In this document: one piece after another, positions 1 to 5,307 of the stretch | Position numbering within the stretch: the first letter of the stretch is position 1 | How the letters are laid out: each line of letters opens with the position of its first letter | Assembly (NCBI GenBank): GCA_031119515.1 | Contig: JAVHXR010000099.1 | Location: 2,334 to 8,602, forward strand | Source: Propionicimonas sp. | GTDB lineage: Bacteria; Actinomycetota; Actinomycetes; Propionibacteriales; Propionibacteriaceae | Length of the DNA: 6,269 nucleotides | Direction of reading: 5' to 3' | Notes under the pieces: model-generated | Databases searched by the model: none | Told to the model about the DNA's origin: nothing | Seen by the model: the letters and a program-made list of their open reading frames with translations, nothing else | Program-made: the position numbers and the translations under genes

Positions 1-271
1 CGGCCCCGAGAACGACCGAAAGGTCTGCGAGCGTGAGCGGCAGGTCGGCGAAGGCGCGGCAGGACGCGCGGGCCGCGATCGCGTCCGCCAGCCCCGAGCG
101 CAGCGGCGACGGCGGCGGCAGCGCGAGGAAGGGGGCCTCCGGGTCCTCCCGTCCGGCGGAGAGCGGCTGGCCTCCCGAAGCGGACGCGTTGAACTGCCAC
201 CGCGCGGTCGCCCGGTGGAACCCCCAGGCCGCTGGCTCGTGGTCCCGCACGCGGTGCGGCGCGACGTCCAT
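1..271 (-). CDS. SagB/ThcOx-type azoline dehydrogenase, N-terminal part (runs off left edge)
   Basis: Reading the minus strand from the ATG at 271-269 gives 90 residues, open to the window edge. Residues 55-90 contain RASCRAFADLPLTLADLSVV, which matches the opening of SagB/ThcOx nitroreductase-like domains (an R-S-x-R-x-F/Y run followed by 'plsl..ls.lL'). The preceding segment with FHRAT (18-22) resembles the short N-terminal region these enzymes carry. Family role: FMN-dependent oxidation of thiazolines or oxazolines to aromatic azoles, after the cyclodehydratase. The start is one base past the stop of the YcaO gene (TGAGATG), so translation is probably coupled; no strong separate ribosome site is visible. 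The FMN-binding C-terminal half is outside the window, so catalytic residues cannot be checked. Another nitroreductase-fold enzyme is the main alternative, but the YcaO neighbour favours SagB. Confidence 0.75.
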   Translation of the reverse strand, partial: MDVAPHRVRDHEPAAWGFHRATARWQFNASASGGQPLSAGREDPEAPFLALPPPSPLRSGLADAIAARASCRAFADLPLTLADLSVVLGA

Positions 272-272
272 C

Positions 273-2585
273 TCAGGCCACCGGATGGGGGGCGAGGTTG
301 AGCTCCTCCAGGTCCGCGGGACGCGGTCGCAACCCGAGCCGGTACGGCATGGTGCGCAGCCGCGGGTGACCCAGCCGGAACTGGCCGGCGCCGAAGTGGA
401 TCGGCTGGAAGCCGGGGACGATCCCCCGCGCGACCCTGACCCCCAGCTGGGCGACGTCGTCGGTGGTGACGTCCACGTACAGCACGTCCGGGCTGACCGC
501 GGCCAGCGAGCCGACCAGCCCGGCCAGGTCGACCGGCTGCTGCTCCGGGACGGACCCGGCCCAGTCCCGCAGTTCGCCCTCGCGCCAGAACGCGAGCCCC
601 TGGGCCGCGGTCTCGGGGTCGGCGTAGAGCAGGTCGTGGTCGTCGAGCTCGGCCACCGTGGCCGGGTCGGCGACCAGACTGGCCATCCGCTCGCGCACCT
701 GGTCGCGTTGCAGCCGCAGGTGCAGCGCGGGACGGACCTGGGCCACCTCGAGCACAGCTTTTCGGGCGGCCGTCACGGCGTCGAGGGCGGCGCCCAGGCC
801 GACCACGACGGCGGGCAGCTCGGCGCTCCAGCCGAGCGCGATCGCCACGCTCGCCGCGCTGTCGGTCGGCAGCAGGTGGACCTCGATCCCGACGCCGCGG
901 CGGTGGTAGAGCGCGGCGACCTGCGCGGCCGTGGCATCGGGGACGGTACGCGCGTCCAGCCGCGGCGTGACGAGCCGATGCGCCCAGGCGATCAGGAACG
1001 CGTCCCGCTCGATCACCTCCAGCAGGCCGGCGCAGACCGCGTCGGCGAGCGTCGCCCCGGCCGCGAAGCCGTTGGAGGTGGCGGGGAACAGGTAGCCGGC
1101 GTGGTGGCTGACCTCGTGCCCGAGGTGGGCTGCCAGCCGCGGCACCCACACGGCCTCGCCGCTGACGAGCGAGCGGGCGGTCACCCATTCAAGCTCGGAG
1201 TCCTCGCGGTAGCGGGCGAACGGGAGGGCGTCGTACTGGTGGTCGGCGAACAGGACCAGTTCGTGCGGGTCGAGGCTGGCTCCCGGCAGGTCGCCCCGGC
1301 GCGCCCGGCGAGCGCCCGGCGCCGGCCAGGCCAGCGAGCTGTAGCGTTCCAGCGCCTCGCCCAGGGCGAGGTCGCGGGCCCGGCGCAGGTCCATTCCCTT
1401 GCCCGAGCAGGTCACGAACGCGTCCGGCCCGGTCGCGAACCGGGCGTTGGCCAGCTCGGCCCGCACGATGTGGGGACGCGCCGGCTCGGACGGGTCCTTC
1501 GGTACCTCGTCGAGGGCGCGGACCACGCCGCACAGCGGACTCACCACCGCCGCCTCGATGGCGTCGAAGTCGGTCGTCCGTGCCGGCTGGGCGACGAGCT
1601 CAGCCAGCGTCGAGAGGTCCGCGGGCTGCGGGAGCCCTTTTTTTCGGCAGGCCGGGCAGTCAGGCCGCTGGAGCACGGGGTGGCGGGTCTGGCGGCGCTC
1701 GAGGCCCTCGATCTGGAGGACGTGACCCGGCAGCCTCACCTGTCCCGCTCCCACCAGCAGTGCCACCGCCTCCTGGGTGACGACGCCGGCGACCAGGGCG
1801 CCCAGCCCGGGCAGGAGGGGCGGCGCCGTCCCTGCCGTGCGGGCGCGGTCGCGCGCCTCCTCGCGCGCCATCGCGACCCCGAAGTCGTCGGCGCAGGCGA
1901 GCGCCCGCATCCGCCAGCACAGGTAGCAGGGCCCCTCCCCGGGCAGGACGAGGGGGCCAACGAACGCGTCCGAGCCCTCCAGCGCGACCTGCAGCGAGGG
2001 CACGTCGTTGTCGAGGCTGAACCGGTTGGCCCAGAGCCGGACCGCGGCGAGGCCCGGCTCCACGATCGTGACCACCAGGTCGCTCCCGGCGAGGGCTTCG
2101 GCGAGGGATTCCGAGTCCAGCCTGGCCAGCCCGCCCGGCTCCACCAGATCGGTGGCGTCCAGGCCCGCTCCGCGCAGCCCGGCCAGCAGGTCGCCGGCCT
2201 GGTCGTGGCTGCCGACGATCCGCACCCTGGCGCGCGCCAAGGTGGCGGAGAGCCGCTGCCTGGTGTGCAGGTCGGCGCTCAGCAGTGTCGTCCAGGACGG
2301 GGGCTGCGGCTCGGCGTTGCCGGGCAGTTCCGTGACCAGCCCGGCGGCCACCAGGCGTCCCACCAGGCGCTCGAGCTCGGCTCGGGGCAGGTCGGAGAGG
2401 GTGGCGTAGAGATCGTCGGCGGTCGGTGTCGTGGCGAGGGCGGGCAGCAGGCGTTGCCGAACCGCCTCTGCCACCCCGCCGTCCAGGCGCAGCACGCCGG
2501 TCGCCGAGGCCATCAACAACCCGTCGGGGGTGTCGACCACCTCGAGACCGGCGGCTGGCGTGAACCGGGTCGTCCCGGTGGTCAT
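273..2585 (-). CDS. Fused leader-binding / E1-like / YcaO cyclodehydratase (TruD-like)
   Basis: This 770-residue protein has the size and layout of fused azoline-forming cyclodehydratases such as TruD. Residues ~10-90 look like a winged-helix leader-recognition (RRE) domain. Residues ~115-315 are an E1-like domain whose usual Gly-rich nucleotide loop is degenerate (VGSHDQAGDLLAGL), with two Cys pairs, C220/C223 (CYLC) and C310/C313 (CPAC), expected to hold a structural zinc. Residues ~330-770 are YcaO: GKGMDLRRARDLALGEALER with E410 and E413, then EVIERDAF with E523 and E526 (candidate ATP/Mg ligands), and VPGFQPIHFG near 723-732. The family uses ATP to activate a backbone amide and convert Cys (or Ser/Thr) into azolines in a cytoplasmic precursor. 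The C-terminus ends PHPVA rather than the usual PxPxP. The start follows the precursor stop by 12 nt with no good ribosome site, so coupling is likely. An A7 tract sits exactly between the E1 and YcaO parts. Confidence 0.93.
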   Translation of the reverse strand: MTTGTTRFTPAAGLEVVDTPDGLLMASATGVLRLDGGVAEAVRQRLLPALATTPTADDLYATLSDLPRAELERLVGRLVAAGLVTELPGNAEPQPPSWTTLLSADLHTRQRLSATLARARVRIVGSHDQAGDLLAGLRGAGLDATDLVEPGGLARLDSESLAEALAGSDLVVTIVEPGLAAVRLWANRFSLDNDVPSLQVALEGSDAFVGPLVLPGEGPCYLCWRMRALACADDFGVAMAREEARDRARTAGTAPPLLPGLGALVAGVVTQEAVALLVGAGQVRLPGHVLQIEGLERRQTRHPVLQRPDCPACRKKGLPQPADLSTLAELVAQPARTTDFDAIEAAVVSPLCGVVRALDEVPKDPSEPARPHIVRAELANARFATGPDAFVTCSGKGMDLRRARDLALGEALERYSSLAWPAPGARRARRGDLPGASLDPHELVLFADHQYDALPFARYREDSELEWVTARSLVSGEAVWVPRLAAHLGHEVSHHAGYLFPATSNGFAAGATLADAVCAGLLEVIERDAFLIAWAHRLVTPRLDARTVPDATAAQVAALYHRRGVGIEVHLLPTDSAASVAIALGWSAELPAVVVGLGAALDAVTAARKAVLEVAQVRPALHLRLQRDQVRERMASLVADPATVAELDDHDLLYADPETAAQGLAFWREGELRDWAGSVPEQQPVDLAGLVGSLAAVSPDVLYVDVTTDDVAQLGVRVARGIVPGFQPIHFGAGQFRLGHPRLRTMPYRLGLRPRPADLEELNLAPHPVA
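1638..1644 (-). other. A7 homopolymer (slippery heptamer) at the E1/YcaO domain junction
   Basis: On the coding (minus) strand the codons for R314-K315-K316-G317 read CGA AAA AAA GGG, giving seven consecutive A in a gene that is about 70% G+C. In the zero frame this is A AAA AAA, which fits the X XXY YYZ slippery pattern. A -1 shift here reaches TGA at 1602-1600 after 12 codons and would release a 328-residue leader-binding/E1 protein lacking YcaO. Whether slippage happens is unknown; the run may be chance from two Lys codons. Confidence 0.4.
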
Positions 2586-2597
2586 CGGCGCCGGGAC

Positions 2598-2930
2598 TCA
2601 GCCACCGAGGCCACCGAAGCGCTCGATGCCCCCGGTCAGCGGGCCGATGTTGCAGGGACCGCAGGTGCACTCGAAGATGCACCGCTGGATGCAGCGCTGG
2701 ACGCAGAAGTAGTCGCAGAACCTGATGCAGCGCAGCGGACGGAAGCAGTCGTTGATCCCGCAGAAGTCGCCGTAGTCGGCTGCGATGACATCACGCACCT
2801 TCTGGTAGGCGGCCAGCTCCTCGGGGGTGAAGGCAGCCGCCGCCGACGCGGGCGAGCCGGCGGCTGCCAACTTGTTCTCCAGTTCCTCGATCCGACCCTT
2901 CAGTGCGTCGAAATCCTCCTGGTTTGCCAT
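2598..2930 (-). CDS. Cys-rich azole-RiPP (TOMM) precursor peptide with CxxxC repeat core
   Basis: This is a 110-residue peptide starting at ATG 2930-2928, chosen over an in-frame ATG at 2969 because GGGAGG lies 4 nt upstream. Residues 1-23 form a charged amphipathic helix with coiled-coil character (DALKGRIEELENKLAAA); 24-34 are an Ala/Ser/Pro linker; 35-56 form a second acidic helix (TPEELAAYQKVRDVIAADYG). Together these are the probable leader. The core has C57, C62, C68, C72, C76, C80, C84, C88, C90 and C93, then a Gly-rich tail ending GGIERFGGLGG. From C68 to C88 cysteines recur every fourth residue. The core and tail have no Ser and only T89 and T99, so heterocyclisation would make mainly thiazol(in)es. 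It lies 12 nt before the cyclodehydratase gene, which supports a substrate role. It does not look like a nitrile-hydratase-type leader, and I recognise no named precursor family. The leader cleavage site is not evident. Confidence 0.85.
   Translation of the reverse strand: MANQEDFDALKGRIEELENKLAAAGSPASAAAAFTPEELAAYQKVRDVIAADYGDFCGINDCFRPLRCIRFCDYFCVQRCIQRCIFECTCGPCNIGPLTGGIERFGGLGG
2683..2706 (-). repeat. Tandem 12-bp repeat encoding two CxxR units of the precursor core
   Basis: Two abutting 12-bp copies, 2683-2694 (CGCTGGATGCAG on the plus strand) and 2695-2706 (CGCTGGACGCAG), differ at one base. On the coding strand they encode the adjacent C-V-Q-R and C-I-Q-R stretch (about residues 76-83). 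The DNA unit length equals one four-residue Cys unit, which suggests that the array grew by duplication. Confidence 0.7.
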
Positions 2931-2934
2931 GGGG

Positions 2935-2940
2935 CCTCCC
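2935..2940 (-). promoter_or_regulatory. Ribosome binding site that fixes the precursor start
   Basis: The minus strand reads AAAGGGAGGCCCC then ATG at 2930. The strong GGGAGG, 4 nt before the ATG, selects this start over the in-frame ATG 39 bases upstream at 2969, whose extra 13 residues (MPFPTPHASKGGP) would be translated through this site. Confidence 0.7.
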
Positions 2941-3036
2941 TTTGATGCGTGGGGTGTCGGGAATGGCACCGTTTGGCCAGACGCTACGCCTGCGGAATCG
3001 GCCCGAACCTACGCAGTTGTGCCCTCGGGTCGGCGG

Positions 3037-3810
3037 CTACCGGCGACCGTCGCGGGCGCGCTGCCCGCGGGCGAGGATGCCGACCGCGTCCGCGGTCACC
3101 TTGCACTCCCGGCCCAGTTCTTCCAGCCGGTCGTGCATCCGGTAGCGGGGGCCGTAGATCGACACCGCGGCGAGCGGGGCGCCCAGGGAGTCGAGCACCA
3201 CTGCCGCGACGCGCTCGACGTCGTCGGAACGCTTGATCCACACGTATCCCCTGCGGCGCGCGAGTTCGGCCTCGCTGGCCAGGGTGCGCGGGGTGAGCCT
3301 GACCTCGGGGTGCTCGACCGGGGCGTCGCGGGTCGCCGCCAGGATCCGGTGCTGCTCGGGCGCGGGCAGCGCGAAGAGCATGGCCCGGCCGGCGGCGGTG
3401 GCATCCAGCGGGGCCGAGTTGCCGACGTGCGGCACCATCCGGAAGTTGTGCTCGGGGTCGGCCTGGTCGATGCTCACCGAGAAGTTGCCCTCCCGGATCG
3501 TCAGCACCACCGACTCCCCGACCCGGTCCCGCAACTCGGTGATGGCGGGGCGGGCGAGTTTCTGCAGGTCGAACTGCTCCTGGAAGCCGCGGGTGAGCCG
3601 CAGCACCCGCCCGGTCAGAACGATCCGCCGGTCGGGCAGCCGGGTCAGGTAGCCGAAGTCGCACAACGAGGCGACCAGCCGCGAGGTGGTGCTCTTGTCG
3701 ATCCCGCTGATCCGGGCGAGATCGGTCACCGTCATGCCGTCGTGCGCCTCGGCCACCGACTCGAGGATCGCTATCCCCCGGGCGAGGGTGCGGTGGCGTG
3801 AGTCCTCCAT
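3037..3810 (-). CDS. IclR-family transcriptional regulator
   Basis: This 257-residue protein has the usual IclR length. Residues 8-60 form the N-terminal winged helix-turn-helix, with MTVTDLARISGIDKSTTSRL at 26-45 and the wing near LTRLPDRRIVLTGRVLRL. Residues ~80-250 form the effector-binding domain, with APLDATAAGRAMLFALP (133-149) matching the family's PLxATAxGKAxLA signature and a second conserved stretch at GYVWIKRSDDVERVAAVV (188-205). ATG 3810 is chosen because AGAGGGG lies 8 nt upstream and the helix-turn-helix follows directly; an upstream in-frame start at 3927 would add 39 residues without family resemblance. It is transcribed away from the sugar-type ABC importer, so it is most likely that operon's local regulator, with a small catabolite as effector. 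The ligand cannot be read from sequence. A direct role in the RiPP cassette downstream on the same strand is possible but not shown. Confidence 0.93.
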   Translation of the reverse strand: MEDSRHRTLARGIAILESVAEAHDGMTVTDLARISGIDKSTTSRLVASLCDFGYLTRLPDRRIVLTGRVLRLTRGFQEQFDLQKLARPAITELRDRVGESVVLTIREGNFSVSIDQADPEHNFRMVPHVGNSAPLDATAAGRAMLFALPAPEQHRILAATRDAPVEHPEVRLTPRTLASEAELARRRGYVWIKRSDDVERVAAVVLDSLGAPLAAVSIYGPRYRMHDRLEELGRECKVTADAVGILARGQRARDGRR

Positions 3811-3818
3811 GCTCGCAT

Positions 3819-3825
3819 CCCCTCT
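3819..3825 (-). promoter_or_regulatory. Ribosome binding site of the IclR gene
   Basis: The minus strand carries AGAGGGG followed by 8 nt and the ATG at 3810. It supports the shorter 257-residue regulator over the longer open frame. Confidence 0.6.
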
Positions 3826-3844
3826 CTGCTCGTCGCTGGGCGGA

Positions 3845-3874
3845 AGCGTAGGAACGCTGGTGCACACACCGCAA
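3845..3874 (-). promoter_or_regulatory. Candidate promoter of the IclR gene
   Basis: On the minus strand, TTGCGG (3874-3869) is followed by an 18-nt spacer and TACGCT (3850-3845), a TAnnnT-type -10. Transcription would begin about 30 nt before the start codon. The match is moderate only. The -35 lies inside the inverted repeat at 3868-3886, which would allow autoregulation. Confidence 0.35.
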
Positions 3875-3886
3875 GAGAGATGCGGT
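3868..3886. repeat. Inverted repeat, candidate regulator operator
   Basis: ACCGCA at 3868-3873 and TGCGGT at 3881-3886 are perfect inverted 6-bp arms around a 7-nt spacer (AGAGAGA). A wider pair, CACACACC at 3863-3870 and GGTGTGTG at 3896-3903, overlaps its left arm and extends past its right arm. Location over the regulator's candidate -35 suggests a protein-binding site; function is inferred from symmetry and place only. Confidence 0.45.
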
Positions 3887-3911
3887 CTGCGCACCGGTGT
3901 GTGGTGCTGAC

Positions 3912-3943
3912 GCACAGAATGCAACATCCTTGCACAGAATGCA
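3912..3943. promoter_or_regulatory. Tandem 12-bp direct repeats, candidate IclR operators
   Basis: GCACAGAATGCA occurs at 3912-3923 and identically at 3932-3943, start to start 20 bp, close to two helical turns, so both copies face the same side of the DNA. The second copy, with the preceding T, has TGCA at both ends. It overlaps the -35 of the importer promoter. Tandem sites of this kind are common for IclR-family regulators, which often bind as a pair of dimers. That this particular regulator binds here is inference from divergent arrangement. Confidence 0.6.
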
Positions 3944-3958
3944 GCACCTGTTTAGCGT
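3930..3958 (+). promoter_or_regulatory. Candidate promoter of the ABC importer operon
   Basis: TTGCAC (3930-3935) and TAGCGT (3953-3958) are separated by 17 nt, a reasonable vegetative-type pair with a TAnnnT -10. It would give a leader of roughly 30 nt before the GTG start at 3997. The -35 is embedded in the second 12-bp repeat, so a bound regulator could block polymerase. Confidence 0.45.
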
Positions 3959-3985
3959 GGCGGCACCAAAGCGAGTTCGAATACG

Positions 3986-3991
3986 AAGGAG
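3986..3991 (+). promoter_or_regulatory. Ribosome binding site that fixes the solute-binding protein start
   Basis: AAGGAG at 3986-3991 lies 5 nt before GTG 3997. It selects this start over the in-frame ATG at 3880, which lies upstream of the candidate promoter and repeats and would bury the signal peptide 39 residues in. Confidence 0.8.
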
Positions 3992-3996
3992 TAGCT

Positions 3997-5307
3997 GTGA
4001 ACTCACGACTGCATGGTCCACGTGCCGCGCTCCGCGGTGCGATTGCCCTCGCCCTGGGATCGGCGGTGGTCCTGGCGGGCTGTTCCGGCACCCCGGGCAA
4101 CACCGGCAGCAACGGAGCGGAGCCAGTCACGCTGACCATCTGGACCTGGAGCAACGAGGCCCGCGAAGCATTGGAAGGCGGGATCATCGACGCCTTCGAG
4201 AAGGAGAACGCCGGCATCCAGCTCGAAGTGCTCGTCCAGCCCGACAAGGACTACCAGACCCTGCTCACCACCGGCCTGGCCGGCTCCGGCGGCCCCGACG
4301 TCGCCGCGATCCGCAGCTACGGCGTGATCTCCAGCTTCGCCGACAGCGGCAACCTGGTCGCCCTGGACGACGTCGTGACCGACTGGTCCGGCTTCTCCGA
4401 CCTCGCCCTCGCCGGCGCCTCCAGCCGCACCGACGGCAAGATCTACGCGGTGCCGCAGGGCGTCCAGACCGCGCAGGTCTACTACAACAAGAAGATCTTC
4501 GCCGACAACGGCGTCACGGTGCCGACCACCTGGGACGAGTTCCTCGCCGCCTGCGAGAAGCTCAAGGCCGCCGGCGTCACCCCGATCGCGCTTCCCGGTG
4601 GCGTGGCAGGCCAGACCGCCCTGGCAGGTGAGGTGTTCGGGAACGCCCGGCGGGGCGCCAACGAGTTCTCCGGCAAGTTCGTCGCCGGCGAGACCGACCT
4701 GACCGACCCGGCCAACGTCGCCTCGATCCAGCTGATGGCCGACCTCCAGCCGTACCTCAACGACAACGTGACCTCGGTCACCCTCGACGAGGCGGTCACG
4801 CTGTTCGGCACCGGCCAGACCGCGATGTTCCCCTCCGGGACCTGGCAGGTCGCAGGGTTCGCCAACCTCGGCACCGACCTCGACTTCGGCACCTTCAACA
4901 CCCCGGCCAACCCCGACTGGCCGAGCCCAGAGGTCACCGTCGCCTACGCCGACGGCGGCTGGGCGCTGTCTGCCCGCAGCGAGCACCCGGACGAGGCCCA
5001 CAAGCTGGTGAACTGGCTCGCGTCGGCGGAGTTCGCCGACCTCTACGCCGACGCGATGGGGACGATCCCCGCCCGTGACGGCGTGACGATCAAGAACGAG
5101 CACATCGCCGAGATGTACCAGCGCTACCTCGACAACCCGTCCACCTACCTCGGCCTGGCGTACCTGCGCTACGGCAACCCGTGGGGCACCGACGTGTACG
5201 GCGAGGAGATGCAGAAGGTGTGGCTCGGCCAGGAGGACGCGACCCAGGCCGCCCAGGCCATCCAGACCGGCATCAGCGCCTGGTTCGACCCGGCCGACTT
5301 CAAGTGA
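3997..5307 (+). CDS. ABC importer lipoprotein, carbohydrate-type extracellular solute-binding protein (family 1)
   Basis: The protein is 436 residues from GTG 3997. Residues 1-28 form a lipoprotein signal: basic start (R4, R9, R13), hydrophobic stretch 14-27, and the lipobox LAGC with C29 as the lipid-anchored residue, followed by a Gly/Ser/Asn-rich linker. The mature part begins VTLTIWTWSN (44-53), as in family 1 sugar-binding proteins, and carries the typical VYYNKKIFADNGVTVPTTWD hinge region (161-180) and MFPSGTWQ (277-284). The family captures a mono- or oligosaccharide outside the membrane and delivers it to its permeases; exposed aromatics such as W49, W51, W283 and W322 could stack on sugar rings. 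The exact sugar cannot be told. It is the first gene of the importer operon and overlaps the next gene (GTGA). Expression is probably controlled by the divergent IclR protein. Confidence 0.93.
   Translation: MNSRLHGPRAALRGAIALALGSAVVLAGCSGTPGNTGSNGAEPVTLTIWTWSNEAREALEGGIIDAFEKENAGIQLEVLVQPDKDYQTLLTTGLAGSGGPDVAAIRSYGVISSFADSGNLVALDDVVTDWSGFSDLALAGASSRTDGKIYAVPQGVQTAQVYYNKKIFADNGVTVPTTWDEFLAACEKLKAAGVTPIALPGGVAGQTALAGEVFGNARRGANEFSGKFVAGETDLTDPANVASIQLMADLQPYLNDNVTSVTLDEAVTLFGTGQTAMFPSGTWQVAGFANLGTDLDFGTFNTPANPDWPSPEVTVAYADGGWALSARSEHPDEAHKLVNWLASAEFADLYADAMGTIPARDGVTIKNEHIAEMYQRYLDNPSTYLGLAYLRYGNPWGTDVYGEEMQKVWLGQEDATQAAQAIQTGISAWFDPADFK

Noticed and set aside
1638..1644. T7 on the plus strand as a terminator tract
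   Set aside because: It is inside the cyclodehydratase gene, and no plus-strand gene ends there.
2645..2762. Cys-rich protein as a metallothionein or ferredoxin
   Set aside because: The spacing is mainly CxxxC rather than the CxC/CxxC clusters of those proteins, and the gene sits directly before a YcaO cyclodehydratase with a helical leader. Metal binding by unmodified peptide is not excluded.
33..2945. 970-residue open frame on the plus strand
   Set aside because: It lies antisense to the precursor and cyclodehydratase genes, has low-complexity Arg/Gly/Gln/Val-rich translation and no recognisable domain. It is a by-product of GC-rich codon bias.
2598..2969. Longer precursor starting at ATG 2969 (123 residues)
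   Set aside because: The strong GGGAGG at 2935-2940 sits just before the ATG at 2930 and would lie inside the longer frame; the extra MPFPTPHASKGGP looks like untranslated leader.
3028..3048. Hairpin over the IclR stop codon (GGTCG/CGACC arms, inner CGG/CCG) as a terminator
   Set aside because: The stem is short with a G-G mismatch, and no T tract follows on the minus strand.
2984..4021. 345-residue open frame on the minus strand overlapping the IclR gene
   Set aside because: It is another frame of the same strand as the IclR gene, very rich in Arg/Pro/Ala, and it crosses the divergent promoter region.
4003..5103. 366-residue open frame on the minus strand
   Set aside because: It is antisense to the solute-binding protein, whose lipobox and family motifs are clear; the antisense translation is Val/Gly/Asp-rich noise.
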